The notes: generated by a model not told the origin, from the letters alone. 64,000 bases of DNA from UBA6627 sp965248675 (GCA_965248675.1 CBDFJZ010000007.1:434001-498000); one strand, 5' to 3'. Shown: positions 52,970 to 61,800, counted from the stretch's first letter. Numbers and translations: made by a program.

Positions 52970-53956
52970 TTACGCCGTTCTGTCGTCGTCGAGGACGAGC
53001 CGGAAGCCGGCGTGACCCGTGGAGCTGTCCGCCGGGCTCGAGGTACGCGCCGCGACGCGGTAGCGGTTGCAGTACGAGTCGTGGCAGAGGTAGGAGCCGC
53101 CGCGCATCACCTTCGACATGCCGCGCGCTGGCCCGCCAGGATCGGCGACCTCGGTCGTGGCGTGCTCGGTGCCCCACCAGTCCGCGCACCACTCCCAGAC
53201 GTTGCCGGCGGTCTGGTAGAGCCCGAACCCGTTCGGGACGAACGTGCGGACCGGCGCGGTCGCGACGAAGCCGTCGTCCTCCGTGTTCTCGCTCGGGAAC
53301 GTGCCCTGCCAGATGTTGCACTGGTGGGTGCCCTCGACGACCAGCTCGTCGCCCCAGGCGTAGCGCGCCTGTTCGAGGCCACCTCGGGCCGCGCGCTCCC
53401 ATTCGGCTTCGCTCGGCAGGCGCTTGCCGATCCACGCCGCGTACGCCTCGGCGTCGCTCCACGAGACGTGCGTGACCGGGTGGTCCTGCAACGTCTCGAG
53501 GTCCGAGCCTGGGCCGAACGGCGTGCGCCAGTGCGCGCCTCGCACCGCGCGCCACCACGGCGTGCCGTCCGCGCTGCCCATCACCTCGTCGAGGGCGTCC
53601 CGGTGGACGAGCGAGTGGAAGACGTACGACCACTCGAATCGCTCGGCCTCTGTGACAAACCTAGTCTCCTCGACGAACCGCGCGAACGCAGCGTTAGTGA
53701 CCGGTGTCTCGTCGATCCAGTACGCCGCGAGGCGCACCGGCCGCGCAGGTCCCTCGGCGTCGCTCGGGTAGCCCTCGTGAGAATCGGTGCCCATCGTGAA
53801 GACCCCGGCCGGGATCTGGACCATGCCGTCGGTCGAGGGCGCCCCGGTTCGTCGAGGACCAGCGGACGGCGCCCGCGCGTCGCCGCCAAGCGCGCCGACG
53901 AGAGCGACCGGTTCGGCGCGATCGTCGGCGGACGGAGCGCAGCAGTCGTCAGCCAT
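52970..53956 (-). CDS. Formylglycine-generating enzyme (sulfatase-modifying factor)
   Basis: A 328-residue FGE-sulfatase domain protein that oxidises the CxPxR cysteine of sulfatases to formylglycine with a copper centre. The domain opens VQIPAGVFTMGTDSHEGYP and contains PVTHVSWSDAEAYAAWIGKR, RLPSEAEWERAARGG and GNVWEWCADWWG. The catalytic pair is in GGSYLCHDSYCNRYR, Cys291 and Cys296. The ATG at 53956 follows GAGGATCCGC; an in-frame ATG at 54031 is possible. First gene of a two-gene unit with the sulfatase. A short N-terminal segment has an extra CC pair (ADDCCAPS). Confidence 0.94.
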   Translation of the reverse strand: MADDCCAPSADDRAEPVALVGALGGDARAPSAGPRRTGAPSTDGMVQIPAGVFTMGTDSHEGYPSDAEGPARPVRLAAYWIDETPVTNAAFARFVEETRFVTEAERFEWSYVFHSLVHRDALDEVMGSADGTPWWRAVRGAHWRTPFGPGSDLETLQDHPVTHVSWSDAEAYAAWIGKRLPSEAEWERAARGGLEQARYAWGDELVVEGTHQCNIWQGTFPSENTEDDGFVATAPVRTFVPNGFGLYQTAGNVWEWCADWWGTEHATTEVADPGGPARGMSKVMRGGSYLCHDSYCNRYRVAARTSSPADSSTGHAGFRLVLDDDRTA

Positions 53957-54167
53957 GCGGATCCTCGCCTCGATCGGCGGACGCTCAGTCGTAGCGGTTC
54001 CCCAGGGAACGCAACGCCTTTGTCGTCTCAAGCCGCGCCCACCGGACGCAGCTGTCGGTTCGGAGCTGAACCATACAGAGCGCGCCGCCGACCATCAGCG
54101 CGCTGCCGTACTGTGTGCACCTGCGAGGCCCCCGGCCCCGCACAGCCGACAAGCGAGGAGGCGAACG

Positions 54168-54911
54168 ATGGGGAGCAGGCTCGAGGGCAAGACGGCGCTG
54201 ATCACCGGTGGCGCGCGCGGCCAGGGCGCCGCGGAAGCGCGACTCTTCGCCGCGGAGGGCGCCCAGGTCGTCGTCACCGACGTCCTCGACGCCGAGGGCG
54301 AACAGACCGCGGGCGAGGTCAACGGTAGCTACCGGCACCACGACGTGACCAGCGAGGACGAATGGGCGTCGGTCGTCGCGTTCACGACCGAGCAGTACGG
54401 CGGCGTCGACGTGCTCGTGAACAACGCCGGCATCTACATCGCGACGCCGCTCCTCGGCGGCTCGCTCGAGGAGTACCGCCGTGTGATCGAGGTGAACCAG
54501 GTCGGCGTGTTCCTCGGAATGCGTGAGGTCGCGCCGGCGATGATCGAGCGCGGCGGCGGCTCGATCGTCAACATCTCGTCGGTCGCGGGCCTGCGCGGGA
54601 GCGGCGGCCGGGCAATTGGCTACTCCGCCAGCAAATGGGCCGTCCGAGGGATGACCAAGACCGCGGCGCTCGCACTCGCCGAGCACGGCATCCGCGTCAA
54701 CTCGATCCACCCCGGACTGATCGACACCGCCATGCTCCAGCAGGTTCCGGGCATCGATGCGGGAGACGACGATGAGATCCTGCGGCGCGTACCGATCGGT
54801 CGGCTCGCGGAGGCCGAGGAGGTCGCGAAGCTGGCGCTCTTCCTCGCCTCCGACGATAGCTCGTACAGCACCGGATCAGAGTTCGTGATCGACGGCGGGA
54901 TGACCGCCTAG
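54168..54911 (+). CDS. Short-chain dehydrogenase/reductase
   Basis: A 247-residue SDR. Cofactor motif TALITGGARGQGAAEARLFA, Asp in VVVTDVLDAEG (suggests NAD preference), DVLVNNAGIYIATPL, catalytic Ser in SIVNISSVAGLRG, and YSASKWAVRGMTKTAALAL (YxxxK). The ending YSTGSEFVIDGGMTA is typical of 3-alpha/20-beta-hydroxysteroid dehydrogenase-like members. GAGGAGG (54155-54161) supports the start. Transcribed away from the formylglycine-generating enzyme gene. Confidence 0.93.
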   Translation: MGSRLEGKTALITGGARGQGAAEARLFAAEGAQVVVTDVLDAEGEQTAGEVNGSYRHHDVTSEDEWASVVAFTTEQYGGVDVLVNNAGIYIATPLLGGSLEEYRRVIEVNQVGVFLGMREVAPAMIERGGGSIVNISSVAGLRGSGGRAIGYSASKWAVRGMTKTAALALAEHGIRVNSIHPGLIDTAMLQQVPGIDAGDDDEILRRVPIGRLAEAEEVAKLALFLASDDSSYSTGSEFVIDGGMTA

Positions 54912-54923
54912 CGAGTGCTGTCG

Positions 54924-55304
54924 TCAGGACGAGCCAGCGCTCGCGGACCAATCGCCCTCGAAGTAGAGGTGGTAGTGGTTCGCGCAGCCGGGGTTGAACG
55001 CGGCGCTGCAGCTCGGGCATCGCGACTCACTTTCGAGGTAGGCCTCGATGCTCAGCACCTCGCCGCAGGCGCCGCAGAGGACAGCGCCGGTGTCGCGCTC
55101 GTCGAGCGACCACACCTGCGAGGCGTGATCGGTTGTTTCGAGGTGGCACTCGTAGCAGGGGAACCACTCGCCGCAGCACTTCATCCGCAGCGCGATGATG
55201 TCCGTTGGCCTGTGCCAGTGCCCGCAGCGCGTCTCCGCGTCGACCTCGACGCCGCGCACGGCCTGGCCGTGCACGTCGCGCACCGACGCTTCCGGGGTCG
55301 CCAT
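54924..55304 (-). CDS. CHY zinc finger protein
   Basis: A 126-residue protein. RCGHWHRPTDIIALRMKCCG, FPCYECHLETTDH and the later VLCGACGEVLSIEAY with SRCPSCSAAFNPGCANHYHLY provide the ordered Cys and His ligands of a CHY zinc finger (Hot13-like), binding several zinc ions. Eukaryotic relatives assist protein folding or ubiquitin transfer; bacterial stand-alone copies have no known function. It converges with the SDR gene, 12 bases apart. Confidence 0.9.
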   Translation of the reverse strand: MATPEASVRDVHGQAVRGVEVDAETRCGHWHRPTDIIALRMKCCGEWFPCYECHLETTDHASQVWSLDERDTGAVLCGACGEVLSIEAYLESESRCPSCSAAFNPGCANHYHLYFEGDWSASAGSS

Positions 55305-55591
55305 CGCCGCCCTGCCTTCCCGCCCGACTCGAGGCTGCCCGAAGTTTACCTGCGGCCGTGGTCATCGCGGCGTTGCCTCCGTGGTGCTTCGGCCGGTGGT
55401 GTATGAACACGTTAGGAAAGGCGCGCTTCAAACACGTAACGGACAGCTGAAGTTGTCGTTACGCCGAGCTGTCGGTGATGGCGGTCGCTGGGTGGCGCGG
55501 CTGATACGTTGCGCCAACGCTCCCGCAGGGTCCTGACCCGGTGGGGCGCGGATCGTGAATCGCCGCGCAGTCTTGGACGAGGGAGACGAGG

Positions 55592-57172
55592 ATGACCTGG
55601 GACCCCGAGCTGCAGGAGATTGAGCGTCGTCGCGAGTTCGCGCAACGCATGGGTGGCAACGAGCGCGTCCAGCAGCAGCACGACCTCGGGAAGCTGACCG
55701 TGCGCGAGCGAATCGACGCGCTGGTCGACGCGGACAGCTTCCACGAACGAGGCGTGCTCGCCGGGATCGGCATCTACGAGGACGGCCAGCTCACCGACTT
55801 CCGACCGCAGGGCACCGTCATGGGCCTCGCGAAGATCGAGGGCCGGCAGGTCGTCGTCACCGGGTCCGACTACACCGCACGGCCGGCCAGCGGCGACGCC
55901 GGGGTCGCCGCTCACGGCATCGGCCGCGAGGGCGGGAACAAGGGACGGCAGGCGGAGGACATGGCGCTGGGGATGAAGCTCCCGTTGATCCGGTTGATCG
56001 ACGGCTTCGGCGCCGACATCCGCGCGGTGGAGGGCGGCGGGCGCACCTACCTCCCGGGCAACAAGACCTGGGCGACGCTGGTCGAGATGATGAACCAGGT
56101 CCCGGTGGTGTCGGCGGCGCTCGGCTCGGTAGCTGGGCTGCCCGCCGCGCAGGTCGCGGGTGCTCACTTCGCAGTGATGGTGAAGGAGCTCTCGCAGGTG
56201 TTCGCCGCGGGGCCGCCGGTGGTGCAGCGCGCCCTCGGCGATCGGATCCACAAGGAGGAGCTCGGCGGCTACCAGGTGCACGCCCGCGGCAGCGGCCTCG
56301 TCGATAACGAGGCCGAGGACGAAGCGGACGCCTTCCGCATCATCCGCACGTTCCTCTCCTACCTGCCCAGCAACGTCTACACGTTGCCCCCGGTCGAGGA
56401 CACCGACGACCCACCTGATCGGCGCGAAGACGAGCTGCTCTCGATCATCCCCCGCGAACGCAACCGTCCGTACAACACGCGCAAGATGATCGACCTGATC
56501 GTTGATCTCGGCTCGGCCTTCGAGATGGGCCGCTACTACGGCGGTTCGCAGGTCACGATGCTCGCGCGCATTGCCGGGCGCCCGGTCGGCGTGCTGGCAA
56601 ACGACCCGCTCGTGCACGGTGGCGCGATGGACGCCGACGCTGCTCAGAAGCTCGAGAAGTTCGTGAACCTCTGCGACACCTTCCACCTCCCGATCGTGAA
56701 CTTCACAGACCAGCCCGGCTTCATGATCGGGCGCTCGGCGGAAGCAGCGGGCACGCTGAAGCAGGGGATGCGCGGGCTGGCCGCGGTCTACTCGGTGACC
56801 GTCCCGTGGGCCTCGGTGGTCGTGCGACGCGTCTACGGCGTCGCCGGCGGCGGCCAGCAGAACCACCAGCGGTTCAACTTCCGCGTCGCGTGGCCCTCGG
56901 GCGAGTGGGGCTCGCTCCCGATCGAGGGCGGCGTCCAGGCCGCCTACCGCCGCGAGATCGAGGCCAGCGACAACCCCGACGAGACCCGCCGCGAGCTCGA
57001 GGAACGGCTCGTGGCGATGCGCTCGCCCTTCTCGGCGGCCGAGGCGTACGACATCGAGGACATCGTGGATCCTCGGGAGACGCGCCCGATGCTCTGTGAG
57101 TGGGTGGAGACGGCCTATGACCAACTGCCGCCGATGCTCGGCCGCAAGCAGCGCTGGCTCGCCGCGCTGTAG
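55592..57172 (+). CDS. Acyl-CoA carboxylase carboxyltransferase (beta) subunit, copy 2
   Basis: A 526-residue carboxyltransferase, clearly a paralogue of the gene at 3693-5258: same start (MTW-PEL), GKLTVRERIDALVDADSFHE, ALGSVAGLPAAQVAGAHFAV and CDTFHLPIVNFTDQPGFMIG. The second half (SVTVPWASVVVRRVYGVAGG) holds the second oxyanion loop. As with the first copy, no biotin carboxylase or carrier protein gene is near. It is followed after eight bases by an NTF2-fold gene, so the two form a small operon. Confidence 0.9.
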   Translation: MTWDPELQEIERRREFAQRMGGNERVQQQHDLGKLTVRERIDALVDADSFHERGVLAGIGIYEDGQLTDFRPQGTVMGLAKIEGRQVVVTGSDYTARPASGDAGVAAHGIGREGGNKGRQAEDMALGMKLPLIRLIDGFGADIRAVEGGGRTYLPGNKTWATLVEMMNQVPVVSAALGSVAGLPAAQVAGAHFAVMVKELSQVFAAGPPVVQRALGDRIHKEELGGYQVHARGSGLVDNEAEDEADAFRIIRTFLSYLPSNVYTLPPVEDTDDPPDRREDELLSIIPRERNRPYNTRKMIDLIVDLGSAFEMGRYYGGSQVTMLARIAGRPVGVLANDPLVHGGAMDADAAQKLEKFVNLCDTFHLPIVNFTDQPGFMIGRSAEAAGTLKQGMRGLAAVYSVTVPWASVVVRRVYGVAGGGQQNHQRFNFRVAWPSGEWGSLPIEGGVQAAYRREIEASDNPDETRRELEERLVAMRSPFSAAEAYDIEDIVDPRETRPMLCEWVETAYDQLPPMLGRKQRWLAAL

Positions 57173-57180
57173 GAGGTGGC

Positions 57181-57561
57181 ATGGAAGACGAAGCGGCGAT
57201 CCGGGCGGCGAAGGATTTGATGGCGGCCCACCTCGCGGCGTTGAACGCCGGCGACGAGGTGGCGCTCGCCGCGACACTGCACTTCCCCCACCACCGGTTG
57301 TCGGGTGGGCGCCTGCAGACCTGGCCCGGCCCCGAGGATTACTTCGCGGACTTTCGCGCCCGGGCCGGTGAGGGCTGGCACCACAGCGTCTGGGACTCCC
57401 TCGACGTGATCGCCGCAGGCGCGGACAAGGTGCATCTCGACGTGCGCTTCACGCGGTATCGCGAAGACGACTCGATCCTCGGCCAATTCCGCTCGCTGTG
57501 GGTGATCGCGCGTCTCGAGGGCGCCTGGGCGGCGCAGCTGCGCTCGTCGTTCGCGCCGTAG
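57181..57561 (+). CDS. SnoaL/NTF2-fold protein
   Basis: A 126-residue cone-shaped fold protein: AAKDLMAAHLAALNAGDEVA, LAATLHFPHHRLSGGRLQTW, then HLDVRFTRYREDDSILGQF and a final strand FRSLWVIARLEGAWAAQLRS. The last pattern is typical of NTF2-like proteins in which the C-terminal strand closes the pocket. GGAGG overlaps the upstream carboxyltransferase stop, indicating coupling. Function unknown; converges with the NHL-repeat gene. Confidence 0.8.
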   Translation: MEDEAAIRAAKDLMAAHLAALNAGDEVALAATLHFPHHRLSGGRLQTWPGPEDYFADFRARAGEGWHHSVWDSLDVIAAGADKVHLDVRFTRYREDDSILGQFRSLWVIARLEGAWAAQLRSSFAP

Positions 57562-57578
57562 CTCCCTCGTAGCCGTGG

Positions 57579-58562
57579 CTACGCGAGTCGGAGCAGGCGG
57601 CGGTTGTCGCTATCGCCGATCAAGATGCCGCCGTCGGAATCGACGAAGACGCCGTGCGGCCGGTTGAGGCACGCCTCCCGAGGATCGAGCGACGTCCCGG
57701 CCTCGCCATTCCCGGCGAGGGTGTCGATCGTGCCGTCGGGCGCGATGAGCCGCACGGTGTGGCTCTCGGTGTCGGCGATGACGATGCCGCCATCGGGCGC
57801 GAGCGCAATGCCTTTCGGCCCTGACAACAGCGCGTTCCTGGCGTCGCCGCCATCGCCGTCGTAGCCGAACTCGCCGGTCCCGGCGACGTACTCGACGCTC
57901 TCCGCGCCGATGTCGATGCGGTAGATCGCGTTGCCCTCGCGCAGCACGAGGACCATCCGCCCGTCAGGCTGGAAGGCGATCGCCCGAGGGCCGTTGACGG
58001 GTGTCTCGGTGAGCTTCGCGTCGAACCTCAGGGGCTCCTGCTCGCCGGTGCCCGCGAAGGTCCTGATCAGCCCGTTGCTCAGGTCGACCGCACGAATCCG
58101 GTGGTTGGCGATGTCGGCGATGTACAGGATGTTGCCGTCGAACTCGATGCTGTGTGGCCTGGCGAGCGCCGCCTCCGTCGCGGGTCCGCCATCGCCGCCG
58201 AAGCCCTCGGAGCCGCTGCCTGCCACGGTCCTGATCGCGTTCGTGACGTGATCCACCCGACGCACGACGTGCGCCTGCATGTCGACGAAGAACAGATCGC
58301 CTGCTTCGTCGAAGCGCACCTCGTACGGCTGGGTGATCAGCGCTTCGGTCGCCGGGCCACCATCACCCGCGTTGCCCGGATCGCCCGACCCGACGACCGC
58401 CGTGATCGCCTCGGAACCTGCGTCGATGCGGAAGATGCGGTGATTGGAGACATCGCAAAAGTAGACCGCGCCGTCGCGCCCTTCGACCACCCCGAACGGC
58501 TCCGGTGGGACCGCGAACAGCGGAGAGGTGGACCCCTCTGCGAGGACGGTGAGCTGCTTCAT
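57579..58562 (-). CDS. NHL-repeat beta-propeller protein
   Basis: A 327-residue protein made of about six NHL repeats: GRDGAVYFCDVSNHRIFRID, GNILYIADIANHRIRAVDLS, DGGIVIADTESHTVRLIAPD and DGGILIGDSDNRRLLRLA are clear, with GxGxxGxxGDGGPATEA linkers. It should fold as a six-bladed propeller and bind a partner or a small molecule. No signal peptide at the ATG at 58562. Neighbours give no hint at a role. Confidence 0.88.
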   Translation of the reverse strand: MKQLTVLAEGSTSPLFAVPPEPFGVVEGRDGAVYFCDVSNHRIFRIDAGSEAITAVVGSGDPGNAGDGGPATEALITQPYEVRFDEAGDLFFVDMQAHVVRRVDHVTNAIRTVAGSGSEGFGGDGGPATEAALARPHSIEFDGNILYIADIANHRIRAVDLSNGLIRTFAGTGEQEPLRFDAKLTETPVNGPRAIAFQPDGRMVLVLREGNAIYRIDIGAESVEYVAGTGEFGYDGDGGDARNALLSGPKGIALAPDGGIVIADTESHTVRLIAPDGTIDTLAGNGEAGTSLDPREACLNRPHGVFVDSDGGILIGDSDNRRLLRLA

Positions 58563-58703
58563 CGTTGAACCTGGTCGTGCGTGAGAGCGTATACGAGCGC
58601 CAGCTCGCGGGGGCGGCACCATCCCGCCCGACGCCGACCTCGTTGCGCCAAGCTCCAGCCTCGTTCAGCGCGGCGCCGAGACTCGACTCGGCAGCCGGCG
58701 CGG

Positions 58704-59720
58704 CTAGTCGCTGAAGCGAGGGGCGACGTGCTCGGCGACGCGGCGCATCAGGCTGATGGCGAGGTCATGGTCGATCCCCGGGGGCATACGAATGATCGTG
58801 CCGTCGATCGGAACCTCGGCCAGCCGCCGCTGGAGCATTTCGACGATCCGTTCCGGCCCGCCGACGAACACCTCCATTTGCTCGCGCATCTCCTCCGGGG
58901 TGGACGCGGGCGCTGCGCCGGGCTCGCGACCGTCGGCAATCGCGGCCTCCGCGCCCCACCGGGCGTAGTGAACGTACGAATGGTAGAGGTGCTCCCTGGA
59001 CTCTTCCCAGGCGCTCGCGTCGTCCTCGCCGAGCCAGAAGTCGCGGCTGTCGTACACGGGGATCGATCTGGGATCGCGATCGTGCCGTCGCATCGCGTCC
59101 GCGTACGCCTCGTACACCTTTGGGCTGCCAACGAAGTGGAATCCGTCACCAAGCCGGGCGACCCGCTCCAGCGCGGTGTCCCGCGTCGCGCCGATCCAGA
59201 TCGGCGGGCCGTCTTCCTGGAACGGCTTCGGCTCCACCCGGACGCCCTCCAACTGGTAGCGCTTCCCGTCGAAGTCGAAGTCGTGTTCGCGCCAGCCGCG
59301 ACGGATGATCTCGATGCCCTCGTCGATCAGCGAGGGCCGATACCGGCGGTTGACGCCGAACGCCGGATACTCCTGCGGTCGGTAGCCGACCGCCACCCCG
59401 AGGACAAAGCGCCCTTCCGAGATGATGTCGACCACGGCGGCATCCTCGGCGACACGCACCGGGTGATGCAGCGGCAGCAACATCAGACGCGTGCCAATCG
59501 TGATCGTCGAGGTGCGATCCGCGGCCGCGGCGGCGACCGGAAGCACCGACGGGTAGTAGCCATCCTCGGCGCCGTGGTGTTCGGAGAGCCAGATGCTGTC
59601 GAACCCCAGCTCCTCGGCGATCACGATCTGATCGAGGGTCTCGCGATACACCTGCGACCACGGCTTCCGCCACTGGGCGGGGTTTCTGAGGGAGAACAGG
59701 AATCCAAACTTCAGCGCCAT
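58704..59720 (-). CDS. Luciferase-like (LLM) flavin-dependent oxidoreductase
   Basis: A 338-residue TIM-barrel flavoprotein of the bacterial luciferase superfamily. KFGFLFSLRNPAQWRKPWSQ, AEELGFDSIWLSEHH, TITIGTRLMLLPLHHPVRVA and SEGRFVLGVAVGYRPQEYPA (flavin phosphate region) with PPIWIGATRDTALERVARLG are hallmark segments. AGGGG six bases before the ATG at 59720 fixes the start. Uses FMNH2 or F420; cofactor cannot be told by eye. Divergent from the desaturase gene. Confidence 0.92.
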   Translation of the reverse strand: MALKFGFLFSLRNPAQWRKPWSQVYRETLDQIVIAEELGFDSIWLSEHHGAEDGYYPSVLPVAAAAADRTSTITIGTRLMLLPLHHPVRVAEDAAVVDIISEGRFVLGVAVGYRPQEYPAFGVNRRYRPSLIDEGIEIIRRGWREHDFDFDGKRYQLEGVRVEPKPFQEDGPPIWIGATRDTALERVARLGDGFHFVGSPKVYEAYADAMRRHDRDPRSIPVYDSRDFWLGEDDASAWEESREHLYHSYVHYARWGAEAAIADGREPGAAPASTPEEMREQMEVFVGGPERIVEMLQRRLAEVPIDGTIIRMPPGIDHDLAISLMRRVAEHVAPRFSD

Positions 59721-59928
59721 CGTCAGCCCCTTCAGCGTTTCTGGGCGCAACCCGTGATCGCCATGGGCAAGAGGGGCGTAGTGGGACGCCCGCGGGTGCC
59801 AATCGGCCCAACAGATTAGACTAGATTCGGCCGGAGGAGCGCCGAACCACCATCCCCAGGGGTCCGCACCGGGTTGGTCTCGTATCGGCGAATCAGGACG
59901 AGCACCCCCACCCGCAGAGGAGTGATCT

Positions 59929-60951
59929 ATCACCACAGCAACGTGGACCTCGATCGAGAGTGCAGACTCAGCATCCGACTACGCCGACCTCAAGCAGATC
60001 TTAACTGCAGCAGGTCTGCGCGCGGCCCAGCCTCGTTTCTACATCTCTAAAGCGGTATTTAACGCCGTCGCGTTCGCCGGCGTCGTTGCGCTCGCTCTAT
60101 GGGCGCCGAACCCGGCGATTCTGATCGCCAGCGCCGTGCTGTTCGGCTTCATGCTCACGCAAATCGGCATGCTGGGGCACGACGTTGCCCATCGACAGGT
60201 GTTCCGGAAGGGACGCTGGATCGCCATCTGCGGGTGGATTCTCGGCAACTTGCTGATGGGAATCAGCTACACGTGGTGGACGCGCAAGCACAATCTTCAC
60301 CACGCCAATCCAAACCACATCACAGACGACCCGGACGCGAACTATCCCATGTTCGCCTTGTTCCCCGAGCAGGCCGCACAGCGATCACGCTGGGCGCAGC
60401 CGCTGATTGCGATCCAGGCCTACCTGTATCCGGCGCTCGGAATGTTCGCCTTCGCCACGTTGCGCGCGCCCAGTATCGAGCTGCTGTTTCGCCGCAACGC
60501 GCCGCGGCGGATTCCCCAGGCGATCGGGCTGGCGCTGCACTGGACGCTCTACGGCCTGCTGCTCTGGCAGCTCGGCGGATGGGGCCAGGCGCTGACGTTC
60601 CTGATTGTCAGCCAGGTGACCTTCGGCTGGTATAACGTCTCGGTCTTCGCCCCGAATCACAAGGGGATGATGATGATCTCGGACGACGAGCCGCTCGATT
60701 TCCTGCGGACCCAGGTGCTCACGGCCCGGAACGTCCGCGGGAGCCGGTTCGTCGACTTCTGGTACGGCGGTCTCAACTACCAGGTCGAGCACCACCTCTT
60801 CCCGACGATGCCGCGCAACCAGCTCCACAACGCGCAACCGCTGGTCGAGCGGTTCTGCGCCGCGCGAGGCGTCGCCTACCACCAGACCTCTCTTGCCGAG
60901 TCGTACCTCGAGATCTTCCGGCATCTCAAGCGCGCGAGTGCGGCCGTCTGA
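59929..60951 (+). CDS. Fatty acid desaturase, apparent ATC start codon
   Basis: A 340-residue membrane di-iron desaturase with the three His boxes: HDVAHRQ, HNLHHANPNH and QVEHHLFPTMPRNQLH, plus two helical hairpins. Family homology extends upstream of the first ATG (60151) and GTG (60136): DYADLKQILTAAGLRAAQPR is typical N-terminal sequence. In that frame a stop lies at 59923-59925 and no ATG, GTG or TTG follows before the homology. The codon ATC at 59929 sits six bases after AGAGGAG (59916-59922) and would give M-TTATWTSIESADSAS. Either ATC is the initiator or an ATG carries a G-to-C change or error. It makes double bonds in acyl lipids or acyl-CoA using O2. Confidence 0.85.
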   Translation: MTTATWTSIESADSASDYADLKQILTAAGLRAAQPRFYISKAVFNAVAFAGVVALALWAPNPAILIASAVLFGFMLTQIGMLGHDVAHRQVFRKGRWIAICGWILGNLLMGISYTWWTRKHNLHHANPNHITDDPDANYPMFALFPEQAAQRSRWAQPLIAIQAYLYPALGMFAFATLRAPSIELLFRRNAPRRIPQAIGLALHWTLYGLLLWQLGGWGQALTFLIVSQVTFGWYNVSVFAPNHKGMMMISDDEPLDFLRTQVLTARNVRGSRFVDFWYGGLNYQVEHHLFPTMPRNQLHNAQPLVERFCAARGVAYHQTSLAESYLEIFRHLKRASAAV

Positions 60952-61019
60952 GCAAAGCGGGCGCGGAGGGTTTCCGCGCTCCTGGGTTCCGAGGCCAACC
61001 TGCGCCTGAGTGGTGTCGC

Positions 61020-61800
61020 CTAGCGACCAGTGAAGACCGGGTCCCGCTTCTCCTTGAATGCGGCACGGGCTTCGCTGGCATCCTCCGTGTCACGCAGGGT
61101 CGCCGAGGCCAGGGCCTCGTACCGCAGCTGGCTCGGGATGTCGGAGTTGACCCCCCAACCGCAGCCCCCGTTTGTTCATCCGCACCGCCTTTGGTGGAAG
61201 CGCGGCGATGCTGGCGGCCAGCTCGGCGGTTGCGTCGAGCAGTTCGTCGGCCGGTACCACATGGTTCACGAGACCGATCTCGCCCGCTTCGCGAGCGTCG
61301 ATCATGCGCGAGGTCAGGACCAACTCCGAGGGCTTTACCCATGCCGATCAGACGGGGCAGGAGGTACGTGGAGGCCAGCTCGGCGCTGATGCTCAGTCTG
61401 GTGAAGGGCAGAAGGAACCTGGCCTCCTCCGACGCGATCCGGATGTCACACGACAGGGTCATCGTGCAGCCGCCGCCGACCGCGGCGCCATTGATCGAGG
61501 CGATCAGCGGCTTCTCGATATCGAGGGCGACGAAGATGCTGTCCGCCAGGCCTGGGGCCGTCGAGCTTCTCGGCTCTGATGCCGGCTGCTCCGGCGTCAG
61601 ATCCGCACCCGAGCAGAACCCCCCCCCCCGGCCCCCGTGATGACGATCACCATCGTCTCGTCGTCCCGATCTTCCGCCGCAAGCGCGTCGTGCAGCTCGC
61701 CTGCCATCTGCATGTTGAGCGCGTTCAGTTTGTCCGGGCGGTTGAGGGTTACCGTCGTCACGTGGTCCTTCCTGTCCAGCAGGATGGTTTCGTAGGTCAT
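61020..61800 (-). pseudogene. Enoyl-CoA hydratase/isomerase with three frameshifts
   Basis: The ATG at 61800 (GAGGAG six bases upstream) opens ETILLDRKDHVTTVTLNRPD. Frame breaks: an 11-base C run at 61619-61629 (two bases too many, before GFCSGADLTPEQ); an extra G near 61331 (GMGKA to SELVLTSRMIDAREAGEIGL); and a six-C run at 61151-61156 (one too many, before VNSDIPSQLRYEALASATL). Removing four bases gives a 258-residue crotonase ending EKRDPVFTGR. All breaks are extra bases in homopolymers, which suggests sequence error, though the neighbouring insertion element makes decay possible. The first catalytic Glu is replaced (GGGCTMT). Confidence 0.8.

Noticed and set aside
52953..53633. N-terminal extension of the second sulfatase into the formylglycine-generating enzyme gene
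   Set aside because: The extension is an out-of-frame reading of the maturase gene; GGAGG before the ATG at 52952 marks the real start.
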